Below are positions 1 to 6,213 of a DNA stretch of 10,652 nt, piece after piece; the first letter of the stretch is position 1; every line of letters starts with the position of its first letter. The notes beneath the pieces were generated by a model. That model searched no databases and was not told the DNA's origin. It saw only the letters and a list, made by a program, of their open reading frames with translations. Source of the stretch: Sulfuritalea sp. (lineage in GTDB: Bacteria; Pseudomonadota; Gammaproteobacteria; Burkholderiales; Rhodocyclaceae). The translations under genes were made by a program, and so were the position numbers. The stretch is from NCBI GenBank assembly GCA_022843505.1, contig JALHNN010000052.1, positions 1-10,652 on the forward strand, in the 5' to 3' direction.

Positions 1-173
1 AACCTGGCCAGTGGAACCGCATAGCCGAAGTAGGCCAGGGAAAGCCGGGGCTGGGTCCGCGCTGGATCGACGAGGTAGGCCTCGGGCGCCGCCTGTGCAG
101 CCGCGCAGAGCGCCATGCCCAGCTTGGCGGCAAGCACTGCCGGCCAAAGGCAGCTGTTCATCGGTCTGGCCAT
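1..173 (-). CDS. YceI-like secreted protein, N-terminal fragment (cut by window edge)
   Basis: The reading frame is open from an ATG at 171-173 to the left edge, giving about 57 residues without a stop. The first 28 or so residues have a hydrophobic run rich in Ala and Leu ending in an AQAA-type cleavage site, as in a Sec signal peptide. The mature start, EAYLVDPARTQPRLSLAYFG, resembles the opening strand of YceI-family lipocalin-like proteins (typically Y-x-hydrophobic-D-P-x-x-S/T). These are periplasmic and bind isoprenoid-type lipids. The start is uncertain: GGAAG directly abuts the first ATG, while an in-frame ATG at 159-161 lies 12 bases beyond it, so neither spacing is ideal. It is separated from acs by a terminator and so is probably its own transcription unit. 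The family call rests on a short segment and is tentative; the secretion signal is better supported. Confidence 0.55.
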   Translation of the reverse strand, partial: MARPMNSCLWPAVLAAKLGMALCAAAQAAPEAYLVDPARTQPRLSLAYFGYAVPLAR

Positions 174-236
174 CTTCCGTCAATGCACACGGTGGCATCC
201 GTGCCCTTGCGATTCCGAATCCGAATCCGGGGCTGC
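174..236. other. Short intergenic region upstream of the YceI-like gene
   Basis: This stretch should hold the promoter of the minus-strand YceI-like gene, but no clear -10/-35 pair is visible. It contains a small inverted repeat, CACGG (188-192) and CCGTG (199-203) with a 6-base spacer. It also has nearly three copies of a hexamer of the form ATTCCG/AATCCG at 212-229. Neither has an assignable role. Confidence 0.3.
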
Positions 237-266
237 AAAAAAAGACGCCCGTCCGGAGACGGGCGC
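237..266 (-). terminator. Rho-independent terminator of acs
   Basis: Read on the minus strand, an 8-bp perfect stem (CGCCCGTC paired with GACGGGCG, plus-strand arms 246-253 and 258-265) closes a 4-base loop. An extra G-U pair at the base is possible. It is followed after two bases by a run of seven T (plus-strand A at 237-243). It begins about 20 bases past the acs stop codon and is a textbook intrinsic terminator. It separates acs from the YceI-like gene downstream. On the plus strand the hairpin is followed only by CTTTCC, so termination in that direction is unlikely. Confidence 0.9.
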
Positions 267-286
267 TTTCCGAATCGCAAGGCCGA

Positions 287-2269
287 TCAGGCGTTCTGCT
301 TGAGCTGGTCGAGAATCTGCGGGTTCTCCAGGGTGGAGATGTCCTGCGTGACCTCCTCGTTCTTCGCCAGCGAACGCAGCAGGCGGCGCATGATCTTGCC
401 GGAGCGTGTCTTGGGCAGGTTCTCGCCGAAGCGGATGTCCTTGGGCTTGGCGATCGGGCCGATCTCCTTGCCCACCCAGTTGCGCAGGTCGGCGGCGATC
501 TTCTTGGCTTCCTCGCCGGTGGGACGCGCCTGCTTCAGCACCACGAAGGCGCAGATGGCTTCGCCGGTGAGGTCGTCGGGACGGCCGACCACGGCGGCTT
601 CCGCCACCAGCGGGTTGGAGACCAGCGCCGATTCGATTTCCATGGTGCCCATGCGGTGGCCGGAAACGTTGAGCACGTCGTCGATGCGGCCCATGATGGT
701 GAAGTTGCCGGTCTTGGCGTCGCGCACCGCGCCGTCGCCGGCCAGGTACAGCTTGCCGCTGAAGTCGGCCGGATAGTAGGACTTCTTGAAGCGCTCCGGG
801 TCGCCCCAGATGTTGCGGATCATCGAGGGCCAGGGCTTCTTGACGACGAGGAAGCCGCCGTTGCCCCAGGGCACGTCGGCACCGGTCTCATCGACGATGG
901 CAGCCATGATGCCCGGGAAGGGCAGCGTGCAGGAACCGGGCACCAGCGGCGTGACGCCGGGCAGCGGGGTGATCATGTGGCCGCCGGTTTCCGTCTGCCA
1001 GAAGGTGTCCACGATCGGGCAGCGGCTGCCGCCAACGTTGTCGTAGTACCACATCCAGGCTTCGGGGTTGATCGGCTCGCCGACCGAACCGAGGATGCGC
1101 AGCGAGGACAGGTCGTAGTTCTTCGGATGCGTCGCCGGCGTGTTTTCGCCGGACTTGATCAGCGAGCGGATCGCCGTCGGCGCGGTGTAGAAGATATTGA
1201 CCTTGTGCGCCTGGATGGTCTTCCAGAAACGGCCGGCATCCGGATAGGTCGGCACGCCTTCGAACACGATCTCGGTGGCGCCGCAGGCCAGCGGGCCGTA
1301 GGTGATGTAGGTATGGCCGGTGACCCAGCCGATATCGGCGGTACACCAGAAGATGTCATCCGGCTTGATGTCGAAGGTCCACTTCATGGTCAGGATCGCA
1401 TGCAGCAGGTAGCCGCCCGAGCTGTGCTGGACGCCCTTCGGCTTGCCGGTGGAACCCGAGGTGTAGAGCAGGAACAGGGGATGCTCGGCATCCACCCACT
1501 CGGGCTCGCAGACGGCGGACTGGCCGGCGCAGGCGTCGTCCCACCAGATGTCGCGGCCGGCCACCATATTGCAGGCGCCGCCGGTGCGCTTGAAGACGAT
1601 CACCGTGTGGATCGACTCGCAGCCGCCCATGGCGATGCCCTCGTCGACCGCGGGCTTGAGCGGAATGTTCTTGCCGCCGCGGCACTGCTCGTCGGAGGTA
1701 ATGACGGCGACGGCGCCGGCGTCCTGGATGCGCTCCTGCACCGACTTGGCGGAGAAGCCGCCGAACACCACGGAGTGGATCGCGCCGATGCGGGCGCAGG
1801 CCTGCATGGCGACCACGCCCTCGACCGACATCGGCATGTAGATCAGGACGCGATCGCCCTTCTTGATGCCCTTGGCCTTGAGCGCGTTGGCGAAGGTCGC
1901 GACCCTGGCCAGCAATTCCTTGTAGGTGACCTTGGTGGCCTGGCCGCCGTCGGCTTCAAAAATGATGGCGACCTTGTCGCCGAGACCGGCTTCGACGTTG
2001 CGGTCGAGGCAGTTGTAGGAGACGTTCAGCTTGCCGTCGGCGAACCATTTGTAGAACGGCGCGTTGGACTCGTCCAGCGACTGGGTGAAGGGCTGCTTCC
2101 AGGTCACGTGCTCGCGGGCCAGGCGGGCCCAGTAGCCGGCGTAGTCCTGCTCCGCTTCCTTGCACAGCGCCTCGTAGGCGGCCATGCCGGAAATCGTGGC
2201 CTTCTTGACCACGGCCTCGGAAGGGGGGAACACGCGAGTCTCGTTGGATACTGATTCGATTGCGGACAT
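287..2269 (-). CDS. acs: Acetyl-CoA synthetase (AMP-forming)
   Basis: This enzyme activates acetate with ATP to acetyl-AMP and transfers it to CoA, feeding the citric acid cycle and glyoxylate shunt in the cytoplasm. The protein has 660 residues, close to the 652 of E. coli Acs. Visible motifs are the P-loop-like YTSGSTGKPKG (about 269-279), FWQTETGG (about 423-430), the hinge and C-domain motif GRIDD (527-531), and the C-terminal PKTRSGKIMRR (619-629). The catalytic lysine in SGK (about 625) is the residue acetylated by Pat-type enzymes in the family. The acetate-pocket residues known from Salmonella Acs (V-T in WVTGHTY, V in SVGEP, W in FWQTE) are all present, which favours acetate over longer acyl chains. 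The ATG at 2267-2269 was chosen because AGGAG (2278-2282) sits 8 bases upstream; an in-frame GTG at 2285-2287 would overlap that site. The gene ends at a strong terminator and is transcribed divergently from the UPF0114-fumarase operon. Confidence 0.97.
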   Translation of the reverse strand: MSAIESVSNETRVFPPSEAVVKKATISGMAAYEALCKEAEQDYAGYWARLAREHVTWKQPFTQSLDESNAPFYKWFADGKLNVSYNCLDRNVEAGLGDKVAIIFEADGGQATKVTYKELLARVATFANALKAKGIKKGDRVLIYMPMSVEGVVAMQACARIGAIHSVVFGGFSAKSVQERIQDAGAVAVITSDEQCRGGKNIPLKPAVDEGIAMGGCESIHTVIVFKRTGGACNMVAGRDIWWDDACAGQSAVCEPEWVDAEHPLFLLYTSGSTGKPKGVQHSSGGYLLHAILTMKWTFDIKPDDIFWCTADIGWVTGHTYITYGPLACGATEIVFEGVPTYPDAGRFWKTIQAHKVNIFYTAPTAIRSLIKSGENTPATHPKNYDLSSLRILGSVGEPINPEAWMWYYDNVGGSRCPIVDTFWQTETGGHMITPLPGVTPLVPGSCTLPFPGIMAAIVDETGADVPWGNGGFLVVKKPWPSMIRNIWGDPERFKKSYYPADFSGKLYLAGDGAVRDAKTGNFTIMGRIDDVLNVSGHRMGTMEIESALVSNPLVAEAAVVGRPDDLTGEAICAFVVLKQARPTGEEAKKIAADLRNWVGKEIGPIAKPKDIRFGENLPKTRSGKIMRRLLRSLAKNEEVTQDISTLENPQILDQLKQNA

Positions 2270-2277
2270 TGAAACCT

Positions 2278-2282
2278 CTCCT
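2278..2282 (-). promoter_or_regulatory. Ribosome binding site of acs
   Basis: On the minus strand, AGGAG lies within the purine-rich run GAGAGGAGAGG, 8 bases ahead of the ATG at 2267-2269. It decides the start codon, since the upstream GTG candidate at 2285-2287 has no comparable site. Confidence 0.8.
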
Positions 2283-2293
2283 CTCACAGATTA

Positions 2294-2308
2294 CCGGACA
2301 TGGTCCGG
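2294..2308. promoter_or_regulatory. Inverted repeat in the acs leader, possible operator
   Basis: CCGGAC (2294-2299) and GTCCGG (2303-2308) form a perfect 6-bp inverted repeat around a 3-base spacer, ending about 25 bases upstream of the acs ATG. The size and symmetry would suit a dimeric repressor site. With a 3-base loop it could equally fold as a small RNA hairpin just upstream of the ribosome binding site. No transcription factor can be named from the sequence, and in GC-rich DNA such a repeat may arise by chance. Confidence 0.35.
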
Positions 2309-2473
2309 AACAAAATTCGGCCCGTCGACCCGAACAGCCTGGGCGTCGGGCCTGCATGGGGTACCGCCGATGGGTGCTGTTTCTTCTTCGCCGGCCCGCC
2401 CGGTCTGAACGCGACCGGCGACTGGAACCGACGATTTTAAGTGCTTGCGGATTAAAGCGAAAGAGTCTTACAT

Positions 2474-2513
2474 AGGACTTACGCAAGCCCTTGCGAGGAA
2501 AGGACTATGCAAG
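2474..2513. repeat. Imperfect direct repeats with an embedded inverted repeat
   Basis: AGGACTTACGCAAG (2474-2487) recurs as AGGACTATGCAAG (2501-2513), starting 27 bases later. Between and overlapping them, CGCAAG (2482-2487) and CTTGCG (2490-2495) form a perfect 6-bp inverted repeat with a 2-base centre. The arrangement lies just upstream of the UPF0114 gene, downstream of its best candidate -10. It could be a tandem regulator site or a local duplication; which of these cannot be told from one sequence. Confidence 0.45.
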
Positions 2514-2568
2514 TGGAACCGGCGCCTGCGGTAAGATTGCGGCCCCGCACCACAGTCCCCACGCCGCC

Positions 2569-3096
2569 ATGAACCGAATCACCAAGCCGATGGAAGCCTT
2601 CATCTTCGGCAGCCGTTGGCTGCAGGCTCCGCTCTACCTCGGCCTGATCGCCGCCCAGGCCGTCTATGTGTATCAGTTCATGCACGAACTGGGCATCCTG
2701 ATCACCAAGGCCGGTACCCTCAGCGAAAACGAGGTCATGCTGATCGTGCTCGGCCTGATCGACGTCGTCATGATCGCCAACCTGCTGGTGATGGTGATCA
2801 TCGGCGGCTACGAAACCTTCGTCTCCAAGCTCGACCTCGAGGGCAATCCCGACCAGCCGGAATGGCTGTCCCACGTCAATGCCGGCGTGCTCAAGGTCAA
2901 ACTGGCGGTGGCCTTGATCAGCATTTCCTCCATCCACCTGCTGCGCACCTTCATCAATGCACCGCAGGTCGAGGACCGCGTGATCATCGCCCAGATCGTC
3001 ATCCATATTTCCTTTCTGGTGTCAGCCCTGGCCATCGCCTGGACCGACAAGATGATGATGCAGACCCTGGTCATCAGCCACCAAACCAAACACTGA
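2569..3096 (+). CDS. UPF0114 (YqhA) family integral membrane protein
   Basis: This is a 175-residue inner-membrane protein of unknown biochemical function. The sequence matches the YqhA/UPF0114 pattern: an N-terminal SRWLQAPLYLG segment, the GGYETFVSKL signature after the second membrane helix (about 79-88), and SSIHLLRTFI in the third (about 120-129). Four hydrophobic segments are visible at about 19-38, 55-80, 109-128 and 138-158. The ATG at 2569 was chosen because family similarity begins shortly after it; an in-frame ATG at 2494 would add a 25-residue tail with no membrane or family character. No good Shine-Dalgarno sequence precedes the chosen start, so translation may be weak or the start may be the ATG at 2590. 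The fumarase gene follows after 12 bases, so the two are almost surely co-transcribed. Confidence 0.88.
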   Translation: MNRITKPMEAFIFGSRWLQAPLYLGLIAAQAVYVYQFMHELGILITKAGTLSENEVMLIVLGLIDVVMIANLLVMVIIGGYETFVSKLDLEGNPDQPEWLSHVNAGVLKVKLAVALISISSIHLLRTFINAPQVEDRVIIAQIVIHISFLVSALAIAWTDKMMMQTLVISHQTKH

Positions 3097-3108
3097 CGGA
3101 GAAAAACC

Positions 3109-4644
3109 ATGTCCGCCCCCATCCGCCAAGAAGATTTCGTCCAGTCCGTCGCCGACGCCTTCCAGTTCATCAGCTACTACCATCCGCTGGACTACATCAC
3201 GGCGCTGGGAGAGGCGTACGAGCGCGAAGAGTCGCCCGCGGCCAAGGACGCCATCGCCCAGATCCTGACCAACAGCCGCATGTCGGCCGAAGGCCACCGC
3301 CCGATCTGTCAGGACACCGGCATCGCCCTGGTCTTCCTCAAGGTCGGCATGAACGTGCGCTGGGAAGCCTCGCTTTCGGTGCAGGAGATGGTCAATGAAG
3401 GCGTGCGCCGCGCCTACGGCAACGTCGACAACCCGCTGCGCGCCTCCGTGCTGGCCGATCCGGCCGGCGCCCGCAAGAACACCAGGGACAACACGCCGGC
3501 GGTGTTGCACTACGAGATCGTTCCCGGCGACCACGTCGAGGTGATCTGTGCCGCCAAGGGTGGCGGCTCCGAAGCCAAGGCGAAGTTCGCCATGCTCAAT
3601 CCCTCGGACGACCTGGTCGACTGGATACTCAAGACCGTGCCGACCATGGGCGCCGGCTGGTGCCCGCCCGGCATACTCGGCGTCGGCATCGGCGGTACGC
3701 CGGAAAAGGCCATGCTGCTGGCCAAGGAAGCCATCATGGCACCGGTGGACATCCATGAGCTGAAAGCGCGTGGGGCCCGGGGTGACAAACTCACCCGCGC
3801 CGAAGAACTGCGCCTCGAACTGCACGAGAAGATCAATGCCCTGGGCATCGGCGCACAAGGCCTCGGCGGCCTCACCACGGTGCTCGACGTCAAGGTGCTC
3901 GACTACCCGACCCACGCCGCCAACCTGCCGGTGGCGCTGATCCCCAATTGCGCGGCGACCCGCCACGTGCACTTCCACCTCGATGGCTCCGGCCCGGCCA
4001 GACTGCAGGCGCCCCGTCTCGAAGACTGGCCCAAGGTGACCTGGCAGGCCGATGCCGCCACCGCCACGCGCGTCGACCTCAACAGCCTGACCAAGGCCCA
4101 GGTCGCCGCCTGGAAGCCCGGCCAGAAGCTCCTGCTCAACGGCAGGATGCTGACCGGCCGCGACGCGGCGCACAAGCGCATCGCCGACATGCTGGCCAAG
4201 GGCGAGAAGTTGCCGGTCGACTTCACCAACCGCGTCATCTATTACGTCGGCCCGGTCGACCCGGTGCGCGACGAAGTCGTCGGCCCGGCCGGACCGACCA
4301 CCGCCACGCGCATGGACAAGTTCACCCGCATGATGCTGGAACAGACCGGCCTGATCTCGATGATCGGAAAATCCGAGCGCGGCCCGACGGCGATCGAGGC
4401 GATCAAGGACAATAAATCGGCCTATCTCATGGCCGTCGGCGGCGCCGCCTACCTGGTGGCCAAGGCCATCCAGTCGGCGAAAGTCGTCGGCTTCGCCGAC
4501 CTCGGCATGGAAGCCATCTACGAATTCGACGTCAAGGACATGCCGGTGACGGTGGCGGTGGATTCCACCGGCACCTCGGTGCACCAGACCGGACCGAAGG
4601 AATGGCAGGCGAAGATCGGCAAGATCCCGGTGCTGCGGGCCTGA
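3109..4644 (+). CDS. fumA: Class I fumarate hydratase (iron-sulfur fumarase)
   Basis: This enzyme interconverts fumarate and malate in the citric acid cycle using a [4Fe-4S] cluster, and acts in the cytoplasm. The 511-residue chain carries both parts of the family: an N-terminal alpha domain (about 1-290) and a C-terminal beta domain (about 330-511). The three expected cluster cysteines are visible as C67 in ICQDTG, C185 in GWCPPG and C281 in PNCAATRH. Beta-domain hallmarks include LLLNGRMLTGRDAAHKRI (341-358), GPVDP (381-385), GPTTATRMDKF (395-405) and IGKSERG (419-425). It is slightly shorter than E. coli FumA (548). GGAG at 3098-3101 sits 7 bases before the ATG. The cluster type implies oxygen and superoxide sensitivity by family knowledge. 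The symbol follows the E. coli class I enzyme; tartrate dehydratases are relatives, but the single-chain layout favours fumarase. Confidence 0.93.
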   Translation: MSAPIRQEDFVQSVADAFQFISYYHPLDYITALGEAYEREESPAAKDAIAQILTNSRMSAEGHRPICQDTGIALVFLKVGMNVRWEASLSVQEMVNEGVRRAYGNVDNPLRASVLADPAGARKNTRDNTPAVLHYEIVPGDHVEVICAAKGGGSEAKAKFAMLNPSDDLVDWILKTVPTMGAGWCPPGILGVGIGGTPEKAMLLAKEAIMAPVDIHELKARGARGDKLTRAEELRLELHEKINALGIGAQGLGGLTTVLDVKVLDYPTHAANLPVALIPNCAATRHVHFHLDGSGPARLQAPRLEDWPKVTWQADAATATRVDLNSLTKAQVAAWKPGQKLLLNGRMLTGRDAAHKRIADMLAKGEKLPVDFTNRVIYYVGPVDPVRDEVVGPAGPTTATRMDKFTRMMLEQTGLISMIGKSERGPTAIEAIKDNKSAYLMAVGGAAYLVAKAIQSAKVVGFADLGMEAIYEFDVKDMPVTVAVDSTGTSVHQTGPKEWQAKIGKIPVLRA

Positions 4645-4699
4645 TCCCGCTCACGAAGGACTGAACGCCGTAGCGCCAGCGCCGACTCTTGAGCACCGC
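4645..4699 (+). other. Gap between fumarase and murI
   Basis: These 55 bases hold no convincing terminator or promoter, only a short AGCGCC direct repeat near 4673-4684. Read-through from fumA into murI is therefore likely. No strong ribosome binding site precedes murI. Confidence 0.4.
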
Positions 4700-5461
4700 A
4701 TGATTGGCGTTTTCGATTCGGGGTTGGGCGGCCTCTCGGTGCTCGCCGCGCTGGTCGAGGCACTGCCGCAGGCGGACTTCCGCTATCACGCCGACACCGC
4801 CCACGTCCCCTACGGCAACAAGAGCGACGCCGAGATCCAGCGCCGCGTGCTGGTGGTCGGCGGCGAACTCGCCGCCATGGGCTGCGACCTGCTGGTGGTG
4901 GCCTGCAACACCGCCACGGCCGCGGCCGTGCAGGCCCTGCGGGCCGCGCATCCCGGCATCCCGGTGGTCGGCGTCGAGCCCGGCATCAAGCCGGCGGCCC
5001 AGGAAACGCAAAGCGGACGCATCGCGGTGCTGGCGACCGAAAGCACCGCGAGAAGCTCCCGCCTGCACAAACTGATCCGCGACCATGCCGGCGGCGTCGA
5101 GGTCCATGTCGAACCCTGCCCGGGCTGGGCGACCCACGTCGAAATGCTGCAGCTCGACGACCCGGCGCTGGCCGCGGACATCCGCTCGCGCGTCGAACCG
5201 CTGCTGGCCGCGGGCGTGGATCGCATCGTGCTGGGCTGCACCCATTACAGCTTCCTCGCGCCCCTGCTGCGGCAGGCGATCGGCGACCGCGCGCGCCTGA
5301 TCGACGTCGCCGACGCCGTCGCGCGCCAGGCACGGCGCCTGGCCGGCCACCTGCCCCACGGCAGCGGACGCCTCCACCTACTTGCCTCGGCGCACCCGGA
5401 ACGCCTGCATGCCGCGCTGCCGCGCCTGAACCTCGGGCACTTGTCAGCGCGGATCGCCTGA
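4700..5461 (+). CDS. murI: Glutamate racemase
   Basis: This cofactor-independent racemase converts L-glutamate to D-glutamate for peptidoglycan precursors in the cytoplasm. The 253-residue protein opens with the FDSGLGGLSV signature (5-14) and has the substrate loop ADTAHVPYGNKS (31-42). The two catalytic cysteines are C69 in ACNTATA and C180 in GCTHY, and the VEPGIKPA segment (92-99) lies between them. It is a little shorter than the E. coli (285) and B. subtilis (272) enzymes. The ATG at 4700 is the only start that keeps the full N-terminal signature without an upstream tail; the site before it is weak (GAGC). Its stop codon overlaps the ATG of the phosphoesterase by one base (TGATG), which suggests translational coupling. 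Confidence 0.96.
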   Translation: MIGVFDSGLGGLSVLAALVEALPQADFRYHADTAHVPYGNKSDAEIQRRVLVVGGELAAMGCDLLVVACNTATAAAVQALRAAHPGIPVVGVEPGIKPAAQETQSGRIAVLATESTARSSRLHKLIRDHAGGVEVHVEPCPGWATHVEMLQLDDPALAADIRSRVEPLLAAGVDRIVLGCTHYSFLAPLLRQAIGDRARLIDVADAVARQARRLAGHLPHGSGRLHLLASAHPERLHAALPRLNLGHLSARIA

Positions 5462-6213
5462 TGCGCATCGCCGTCGTCTCCGACATCCACGGCAATCTCG
5501 CCGCGCTGGAAGCCGTGGTCGCCGATTTCACCCGGCGCGGCGTCGATGCCGTCGTCAACCTGGGCGACGCCCTGTCCGGGCCGCTGCTGCCGCTGGAAAC
5601 CGCGCGCTACCTGATGGCGACGAACTGGACCCACCTTGCCGGCAACCACGAGCGCCAGGTGCTGGCAGCGCCGGCAGCGAATGATGACCCCTCGGACGTC
5701 CATGCCCGGGGCCGGCTGGGCGAGCCCGAGCGCCGCTGGATCGCCGCCCTGCCCCACACCCGCCCCCTCGACGCCGCTGTCCTGCTGTGCCACGGCACAC
5801 CCCGCCGGGACAACGAGTGCCTGCTGGAAACCATGGAGCCTGGCCGACCGCGCCTGGCCAGCGCTGCGGAAATCGAGGAACGCCTGGGACAGCTTGATGC
5901 CGCCGTCGTGCTCTGCGGCCATACCCACATTCCGCGCATCGCGCGCAGCGAACGCGGGGCCCTGCTGGTAAACCCCGGCAGCGTCGGCCAGCCGGCCTGG
6001 GACGACGAGTTGCCCTTCTACCATGCCGTGGAGAACGGGGCGCCGGACGCACGCTACGCCATCGTCGAACGCCGCGCCGGCGCCTGGAGCGCCGAGTTGA
6101 TCGCCCTGCCCTACGACCACCGCGCCATGGCCGACCTCGCCACGCGCAACGGCCGGCCCGACTGGGAAAGCATTCTCTGCCGCGGCTATGTCAGCCGCGG
6201 CAACACGCCCTAG
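5461..6213 (+). CDS. Calcineurin-like metallophosphoesterase (YfcE/MJ0936-like)
   Basis: This is a predicted two-metal phosphoesterase of 250 residues. All the family's metal-ligand motifs are in order: SDIHGN with D8 and H10, GD with D36, GNHE with N62 and H63, CHGTP with H111, and GHTH (153-156). NPGSVGQP (171-178) after the last motif is typical of the small prokaryotic YfcE/MJ0936-type phosphodiesterases. The C-terminal portion from about 215 has no motif I recognise. The substrate cannot be read from the sequence; relatives hydrolyse model phosphodiesters, and more distant ones act on dinucleotide polyphosphates or protein phosphates. It begins in the murI stop codon, so it is made together with MurI. 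It ends in the same CTAG that provides the stop of the convergent diguanylate cyclase gene. Confidence 0.88.
   Translation: MRIAVVSDIHGNLAALEAVVADFTRRGVDAVVNLGDALSGPLLPLETARYLMATNWTHLAGNHERQVLAAPAANDDPSDVHARGRLGEPERRWIAALPHTRPLDAAVLLCHGTPRRDNECLLETMEPGRPRLASAAEIEERLGQLDAAVVLCGHTHIPRIARSERGALLVNPGSVGQPAWDDELPFYHAVENGAPDARYAIVERRAGAWSAELIALPYDHRAMADLATRNGRPDWESILCRGYVSRGNTP

Larger units (their letters stand above)
2270..2568. promoter_or_regulatory. Divergent control region between acs and the UPF0114-fumarase operon
   Basis: This 299-base region separates two outward-facing genes and must carry both promoters. It is AT-richer around 2431-2480 than the flanking coding DNA. On the minus strand TAAAAT (plus-strand 2434-2439) is a fair -10 for acs. 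It has only a poor -35 (TTTCGC, 17-base spacing), which would fit an activator-dependent promoter and imply a leader of roughly 160 bases. On the plus strand TTGCGG (2445-2450) and TACATA (2469-2474), 18 bases apart, are a weak candidate for the other operon. Both calls are tentative. An inverted repeat at 2294-2308 and direct repeats at 2474-2513 are listed separately. I see no convincing small gene here. Confidence 0.4.

Noticed and set aside
11..2254. Plus-strand open frame of 747 codons opposite acs
   Set aside because: It is antisense to the clearly real acs gene. Long open antisense frames are common in GC-rich genes. The translation is low-complexity (Gly, Ala, Val, Asp, Arg, His) with no recognisable domain, and it spans the acs terminator and the start of the YceI-like gene.
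2471..2490. Possible insertion-sequence end near the direct repeats
   Set aside because: The ACTTACGCAAG string loosely recalls some transposon ends. No transposase fragment, matching opposite end or target duplication is visible, so it is not reported as a mobile element.
2491..2568. N-terminal extension of the UPF0114 protein from an upstream in-frame start
   Set aside because: The extra residues do not resemble the family, and the extension runs through the repeat-containing control region.
3022..4584. Minus-strand open frame of 520 codons opposite the fumarase
   Set aside because: It mirrors the fumarase codon pattern, has no family motif and has the His/Asp/Gly-rich composition of antisense translation.
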